Of a stretch of 64,000 nucleotides of DNA, positions 62,763 through 64,000 are shown piece by piece. A program made the position numbers and the translations under genes. The notes below the pieces were generated by a model. It ran no database searches. It had not been told where the DNA came from and worked only from the letters and a program-made list of their open reading frames with translations. Source of the DNA: Adineta ricciae (Eukaryota; Rotifera; Eurotatoria; Adinetida; Adinetidae). The first letter of the stretch is position 1; each line of letters begins with the position of its first letter. The stretch is from the NCBI GenBank assembly GCA_905250025.1, contig CAJNOJ010000077.1, forward strand, positions 310,001 through 374,000, written 5' to 3'.

Positions 62763-63300
62763 CTATTACCATCGAAAGCTATGTTGAGTTGCGTATCAGT
62801 TGTACGTGTATTTTGTTTAGTGTTTTTATTTATTTTCTTAAAAAACATGCTCTATAAATGCATTCACCTGAGTACTGTGTCTTGAAAAATGGAAATGAGT
62901 TCGATCGAACACATATCGGAAATATCATAGAAAAGGGAAGTCACTTATGGAAGTTCTCTCTTGTACTCCACTTAAAGTGTGTGTTGTCGTAGTCGGTGGA
63001 AAAGAAATAGAATAACGAGAGCGTTCATGTGCACGGAACGAAGATTTTCAAAGAGCGGAATGATCGTCTCGAGTTCAAGCAAAAGAGAGAACTAATAAAG
63101 AAGTATTTTGAATGCTTTTATGAGCTTTGAAGTGAAAAGATTTTTAATTTTGTTCTATGTGACATCTACAATGCTTGTTGTTTGTCTATCGAATAGACCA
63201 ATGCAATGTTGAGACGAATGTGGCCATGTCTGCTTGATAAATATTGGACTTACCATCGACGATATTCACTTTCTAAATCATCTTTTCACAGATTTGATTC
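62763..63300. other. intergenic upstream of DDOST
   Basis: This is 538 bp without supported coding sequence. Confidence 0.4.
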
Positions 63301-64000
63301 ATGACTCGTTGGCCTTTTGTTTGTTTTGCATTGCTGCTCCTAGCAGTTCATTGGTCAGCAGCACTGAATATCGAAGGTTCATCGAAACGTGCGTTAGTAT
63401 TGCTGGACAATTTGGCGATTAGAGAATCGCATTCGTTCTATTTCAAACAATTGAAAGGTAGGCGAATAGAAATAGATAAATTCAGTTCAGTGGGATAATG
63501 AAGAGAGATTTTGTTCGATTCTACATACTGGCAATCAAATGATGAATTCATTTTATATAGCTGTTCACATTCTGAATATCTTTGATTGGAATGTATTGAT
63601 TCATTCAATCTGACGATTGTCATTCATGATCTCTTTTTTGTTAGCTATTGACGAGAATTTCGCTTGTTTAGACCGTGGATTTGAATTAACCTACAGATCA
63701 TCAGATGATAGTAGCCTACAGATCGTCAAATACGGTGAATATATCTATGATCATATCATTCTCTTCGCTCCGGGCACGAAAGGTAATAACATTATTGAGT
63801 ATTCTATTGAAAAACTATTTCTCTTTTGAAGAGTTCGGTGGTCATTTGGATGCAGAAGTTTTAACACAGTTTATTGATGCAGGTGGCAATGTTCTTGTTG
63901 TCGGTAGCAATACGATCGGTGAGATCTTATATTATGAGGAAAGTGTTGACATAAAAGGAAGAAATCACGTTCTAGGTGATGCTGTTCGTGAATTTGCTGG
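63301..64000 (+). CDS. DDOST: oligosaccharyltransferase 48 kDa subunit, 5' part
   Basis: DDOST/OST48 is a subunit of the ER oligosaccharyltransferase that adds N-glycans to nascent chains. Exon 1 gives a signal peptide (MTRWPFVCFALLLLAVHWSA) and then ALVLLDNLAIRESHSFYFKQ. An intron of about 210 bp leads to DRGFELTYRSSDDSSLQIVK, then YGEYIYDHIILFAPGT. The next exon reads FGGHLDAEVLTQFIDAGGNV and continues to the window edge. This matches the N-terminal region of animal OST48 closely. The C-terminal GATase-like part and membrane helix lie outside the window. The acceptor TTGTTTAG before DRGFEL is chosen because it restores the family sequence. Confidence 0.92.

Overview
The window reads as nuclear DNA of a small-genome invertebrate animal. 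The genes are eukaryotic and intron-rich, most introns are only about 45-60 bp with GT..AG ends, and the base composition is AT-rich. The gene set is animal-specific: an APP-family protein, Wnt, beta-sarcoglycan-like, tetraspanin, SIK kinase, MO25, IFT52 and an amidated neuropeptide precursor. Several intronless genes look bacterial or plant in type. Short introns, intronless foreign-looking genes and two few-percent-divergent versions of one segment suggest a bdelloid rotifer. That assignment is an inference; no species marker is read directly.

Layout, left to right: eIF5 (-), LITAF-like (+), IFT52 (-), choline/ethanolamine kinase (+), GGPP synthase (+), a bacterial-type hypothetical (+), GT10 fucosyltransferase (-), NIP7 (-), APP-like (+), tetraspanin (+), MO25/CAB39 (+), 5S rRNA (+), PRXamide-like neuropeptide precursor (+), SLC15-like transporter (-), beta-sarcoglycan-like (-), nucleoside-phosphorylase-domain protein (-), ribosomal protein uS7/RPS5 (+), LRR protein (+), bacterial-type membrane protein (+), COA6 (-), lectin-like/glycosyltransferase protein (+), Wnt4-like (+), SQD2-like GT4 glycosyltransferase (-), a zinc-repeat/TALE-homeodomain/tandem-BRCT protein (+), SIK kinase (+), RING-H2 protein (+) and the 5' part of DDOST/OST48 (+), cut by the window edge.

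Two results stand out. First, 51320-54514 appears to encode one protein with three copies of an unfamiliar Cys/His repeat, a TALE-like homeodomain and a BRCA1-type tandem BRCT pair. I know of no described protein with this order. Second, 17889-21537 and 21539-25195 are near-identical copies separated by a single N. This is best explained as two alleles or homologous contigs placed end to end by the assembler, so the real order is probably one APP, one tetraspanin and one MO25.

Functionally the window mixes housekeeping genes (eIF5, NIP7, RPS5, COA6, DDOST, GGPS, choline kinase) with signalling genes (Wnt, SIK, MO25, APP, neuropeptide). MO25 and SIK belong to one pathway, since LKB1-STRAD-MO25 activates SIK kinases, but they lie about 30 kb apart and I do not claim co-regulation. 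Exon boundaries were deduced by eye from GT/AG ends, reading frame and family similarity. Spans given for multi-exon genes run from start codon to stop codon and include introns.
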